Shown here piece by piece: positions 60,501-64,000 of a DNA stretch of 64,000 bases. The stretch is from Lagopus muta (taxonomy: Eukaryota > Chordata > Aves > Galliformes > Phasianidae). The notes beneath the pieces were generated by a model. That model saw nothing but the letters and a program-made list of their open reading frames with translations, had not been told where the DNA came from and did no database searches. The position numbers and the translations under genes are program-made. How positions within the stretch are numbered: position 1 is the first letter of the stretch; each line of letters opens with the position of its first letter. Location: assembly GCF_023343835.1 (NCBI RefSeq), contig NC_064440.1, forward strand, positions 30,635,537 through 30,699,536, in the 5' to 3' direction.

Positions 60501-62538
60501 ATGACTTGGAAACAAATAACTAGTTCTACTTGAGTTATTTGGGCATTAATGATTAAATGTGCTCAATTCATTAACACTAAGTATGAAAACTTTGCCCTGC
60601 ACTTTGTGTACCACTTGAAGAGTGGATGTAGCAAACAACAGAAATGGAGGAAAAGATTTTTTTTTCTTTTTTTCTTTTTTTTTTTTGGAATAAATACACT
60701 GAACTTCTTAAACTGCTTTAATCATTAAGAATCAAATTTACCTGAGTTTAATCCCATTTGTAATTCTTGGCTCTGGTCCTTTACTCTTCAATATCTGTAG
60801 TCATTTGAAGTAAACTGTCCATTAAAGCGCTCTCTACCTTCTGACAAATTGCATCAAGTGGTTCCTCCAGGGAAACACAGCCTTGAGTGATTGTGTGAAG
60901 TTATTTTGTTACTGTGACACACGTAAGCTGCCTGAATTGAGACATGCATGCTTTCTTGGTAGCAGAAAGGGAAGCTGTGTTTTCCAGTTGTGTCATACTG
61001 AAGATATTACAAGCTAGTAGTTTGTGTTAAGATGGCTTTTTCTCACAAATAATTGTAAGCCGCTTTGTGTTTTGTCAATGACTTGAGCAAATGTGACCGC
61101 AGTGCAATTACCTTTATAACCATGCTGCTGAGACTCGCATATGGATTATGTCCCTTACTTTGAATTTGAATTAACGTAGAAACATTAGAAACAGACATGA
61201 AACGGCTGAGAAGTATGCAGATGAGATGTAGGCAGTCAGCCTTGAAGTTGAGTAATCCAACAGCGTCTGTGCAGACATGAAACCCTGTATTTTTGTAATG
61301 GACACCATAGACAAAAGGAAGTGTATATAAAAGGAAGATTGTTAGAGCTGTTATTTCACGGGGAAAAGATTGGCATAGTATATAACTTTAAGTTGCAACG
61401 TTAATCAGTGCAAGGTGTGTAGTCAAGATGTGCTATTATTTTGGTAACTTGATTGCCCAATGTAATTAGACTATGAATTTAATATGCACATTTAGATGAG
61501 ATACTGATGTTTTTGAAGTGTGTTTTTAAGGGAAGCTACACCCCAGCTCAGCCGTTGCTCATCCCACGACTTCTTTTTGTACATAACTACACCATGACAT
61601 CAGAGCTTTTGAAAAAGGTTAAAATGATTACAGATTGCATAAGCCTTGGTAGGTTGTCAGCATAGAAATGATCATGTGGGATTAGTGCCACTGAATCCAT
61701 TGTGAGCCTGATGGCCAAAGATGAGGGAAAAGTGGGTAGAAAAGAAAAGCTAACTTGGAAATGTGACATAAACTTTGTGGTAAGAGTAATGTGACAAACC
61801 CCATAAGTCAGAAAGAACAAAATTCCAGGATATGAAAAAGAACAGCTTCATATCTGTATCCTGGGCAGTTGTCAGTCATTGCTATTAGATGGACATTGAC
61901 AGACATTGAAAGCAATAGATGTTCTTTGAGAACAGATACCTTTCTTGTTTTTTTCTTTTTCTTTTTTTTTTTTTTTTGAGATTTAAAGAACAAACTTCCT
62001 CCTCATTTTTGTGGATAGTAGCTTGCATGCTGGTGACATATTAGAACGTGAAGATCCAACTGTTGCCCCCAGAAGAGACAGAGATGCAGATGCAGCTTGA
62101 CACCAGAATAAATTTCAGGGTTTCTAAGCAAAACAAACAAACAAACAAAAAAAAAACTCTGATGTCCCTGGAAGCAAGTCACAGAGAAAGGATGTTCTTG
62201 ATCATGTTCTTGAATATACTGTGCCTTGAAACAGTAGATTACTTTCATATTTATATTCTAATGCAATGTATATGGAAGAGAAAAAGCCTTACAGGGATGA
62301 AATGTGTTGTATTGGTTTTCTGAATTTTAAGCTCTGCTGTGTCAGACAACGTGACAAACATTTAGTCTGATTCTCATTGGACTTGGATGAAAGACACAAA
62401 AACTGTGTTGCACATGTAACCTGAAGATAAAGAGAGGGTGTGTTCTTCCCCCGATTGTGTAAAAGCATTAAGGTGATTGTTAAAGTACAGAGTGCTTGTT
62501 GTTGAGTGGGACCTTTGGAGACTTCAGTGCAGCCAAAC
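57525..62538. other. unique sequence, no gene recognised; T-rich tracts
   Basis: Five kilobases of unique AT-leaning sequence with almost no ORF over 60 codons until 61.5 kb. T-rich tracts lie at 60657-60686 and 61948-61977. The latter is read as polylysine by a minus ORF. An (ACAA)n-like tract is near 62132-62150. Confidence 0.55.
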
Positions 62539-62626
62539 TTGGAACAGGTTGCTGAGGACTGTTTCCAGCTGGATTTTAAATATGTCCAAGGATAGGCATC
62601 TGAGCAACCTGCTTTAATATTGAACT
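62539..62626 (+). repeat. CR1 LINE 3'-end fragment (short, old)
   Basis: 'ggaacaggttgctgaggactgtttccagctgg', 'atgtccaaggata' and 'tgagcaacctgctttaa' keep the sense order of a CR1 tail at about 90 bp. The rest of the tail has decayed or is absent. Confidence 0.55.
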
Positions 62627-62869
62627 GTTTTCAGTTCAAAAAGATACACATGTTCTCCTGATGAAATGTAATTTCTAGTATTTCAGTTTTTCTCTTGTTC
62701 TGCTGGAGTTTTGTGAGTGAGCCCGGGATAGGGGTAAGCCTTCTATTCTCTTTTTGTTATCATAGTCTGCTTTGTCCAACTCTCTTGTTAATTTCATAAT
62801 TACAACATGTTAATATTCATTGATTATACACCACCCTCATAAATCCCTTGGACACGTGGAAAGTTTCTG

Positions 62870-63610
62870 CCTGAGTCTCCTTTCCTTTGTGCTGAATAGT
62901 CTCAGTGGTCTCACACCGTTTGCATTCCAGAAGCTCCGAATCCTTTAACTACTTTAGCAGCTATGCGTCTTTCCCTGTGGTGCTGGGGAACTCAGACCTC
63001 GACAGAGATGGATCTTGGTAGGACTAAGCAGAGAGAAATGGCCATCTCCCTCGACCTCCTCGTGGTTCTTTCCTTAATACGGTGAGGGATAATTAATTTT
63101 TCTTGCAATTGCTGACTCACATTATGCTTTATGTCCACCGAGGTCTTTTATGCTAAGCTGCTTTCCAGCCAGCAGCTGATAGCATCTGCTGGTGTTTGGA
63201 GTTGTTCTTAGGTACAAGCCTTTGCCTTTCCCTTTGTGGAACTCTGAGCTTCTTCAGCTTGCTGGGCAGCACAAATATCTGATCCATTAACAGGTGTTTT
63301 TGAGTTGTGTATCTACAGACTGGTTGAGGTTGCACTCTGCCATCATTGATATTGTTAATGAAGATGATAAAGAACATTGTCCCCTGTGTTGATACCTGGA
63401 CTACACCACTAAGGGCCGCTCTCCAAGTGGACTTGGTGTCACATTCACGAGCCTTTGAATCTGGCAGTTAAGCTTGCTTTCAATCCTGCTTATCAAGTAA
63501 GAACTTCATCAATTTGATCTTCACACTTCTTTCTCTTAGCTATTCTAGAATAGATGTTATTTGTCACCTAGACTGATTGCTAGCTACTAATTGCTGAGGC
63601 TGTAATTGAT
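62870..63610 (-). repeat. CR1 LINE fragment, 5' of the tail (about 740 bp, old)
   Basis: Antisense CR1 blocks in order: 'ctcctttcctttgtgctgaatagtctcagtggtctcacac', 'cctgtggtgctggggaactcagacctcgac', 'ttgttaatgaagatgataaagaacattgtcccctgtgttgatacctggactacaccact', 'cggcagttaagcttgctttcaatcc' (here 'tggcagttaagc...') and 'aacttcatcaatttgatc'. This is the region upstream of the CR1 3' tail. It is strongly diverged, and the minus ORF at 63153-63377 is within it. Confidence 0.75.
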
Positions 63611-64000
63611 TCTCAACTTTTAGCAAGTAGAGAAATGTTCCATTGTGTAAGAGGATTTCTTCAGGCCCCCTGGAAAGGAATTTTAATTAGTGCTCTAGGT
63701 GACATCTGAGCAGTGTGAACTTTGGCAACTTCTTCAACACTTTCAAGGAGTTTAAACATATTCCCACTGAATTCTTTCAAAAATCACACCTCCAGAGTAG
63801 TAAAATTAGTGTGCAGAATAAATTGAGTATCCATAGAAGTAAAATAATTTTAAGATTGAAATGTTTATGGCTGAGCAGTTAAGCTAATGTATAGTGAAAA
63901 AAAGTTCTTAGAATGGAAAAATACAGGGAAGCTGACTGTCCTGAAATCTCTTTTCTATTAGTGCTGTGTTAGTTTATGTAGAGGGTACTGTCACTAGTCA
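63611..64000. other. unique sequence to the window end
   Basis: About 390 bp of AT-leaning sequence. It could hold further decayed CR1, but I cannot support that. Confidence 0.45.

Overview
The window looks like noncoding nuclear DNA from a bird, most likely a galliform such as chicken. The evidence is the repeat content: many CR1 LINE 3' ends (with the typical 'gattctatgattctgtga' tail), a Galluhop-type mariner, an avian ERVL-type LTR, and gammaretrovirus-like and other LTRs. Base composition is AT-leaning with long uninterrupted nonrepetitive stretches. I found no host protein-coding exon that I can defend. The open reading frames are short (at most 180 codons), overlap on both strands, and mostly sit in repeats or unique intron-like sequence. 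Across most of the window the + strand shows T>A and G>C in the lines I sampled by hand, as expected for the sense strand of a transcribed intron, so a host gene read on + is possible but unproven.

Layout: 0.3-0.45 kb, old CR1. 4.47-5.89 kb, two nested solo LTRs: a 637-bp gammaretrovirus-type LTR with a 4-bp target duplication (CAGG) sits inside a second LTR that has a 5-bp duplication (GATGG). 13.88-14.83 kb, a promoter/LTR-like repeat cut by an antisense CR1. 16.5-19.47 kb, a minus-strand defective provirus of the same family as the 637-bp solo LTR: 5' LTR, tRNA-Pro primer binding site, leader with splice donor, protease, broken reverse transcriptase and broken RNase H. Most of gag, integrase, env and the 3' LTR are not seen. 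24.9 kb, CR1; 25.3-25.7 kb, two exon-like blocks. 29.7-30.5 kb, two CR1 copies facing apart by strand. 31.8-32.3 kb, internally deleted mariner with TIRs and TA duplication. 36.2-36.8 kb, antisense ERVL-type solo LTR. 42.7 kb, perfect 23-bp tandem duplication. 46.8, 52.3, 54.8, 57.0, 62.5 and 62.9-63.6 kb, more CR1 fragments. About 49.9-51.3 kb, a block with reversed strand composition that holds a 180-codon minus-strand ORF.

No genes act together here in a pathway. The history visible is one of repeated retroelement insertion and decay. I found no CRISPR array, operon, tRNA, rRNA or bacterial-type system, and no convincing undescribed system. The best second-look items are the nested LTR pair, the gag-deleted provirus, the composition-inverted block and the exon-like pair.
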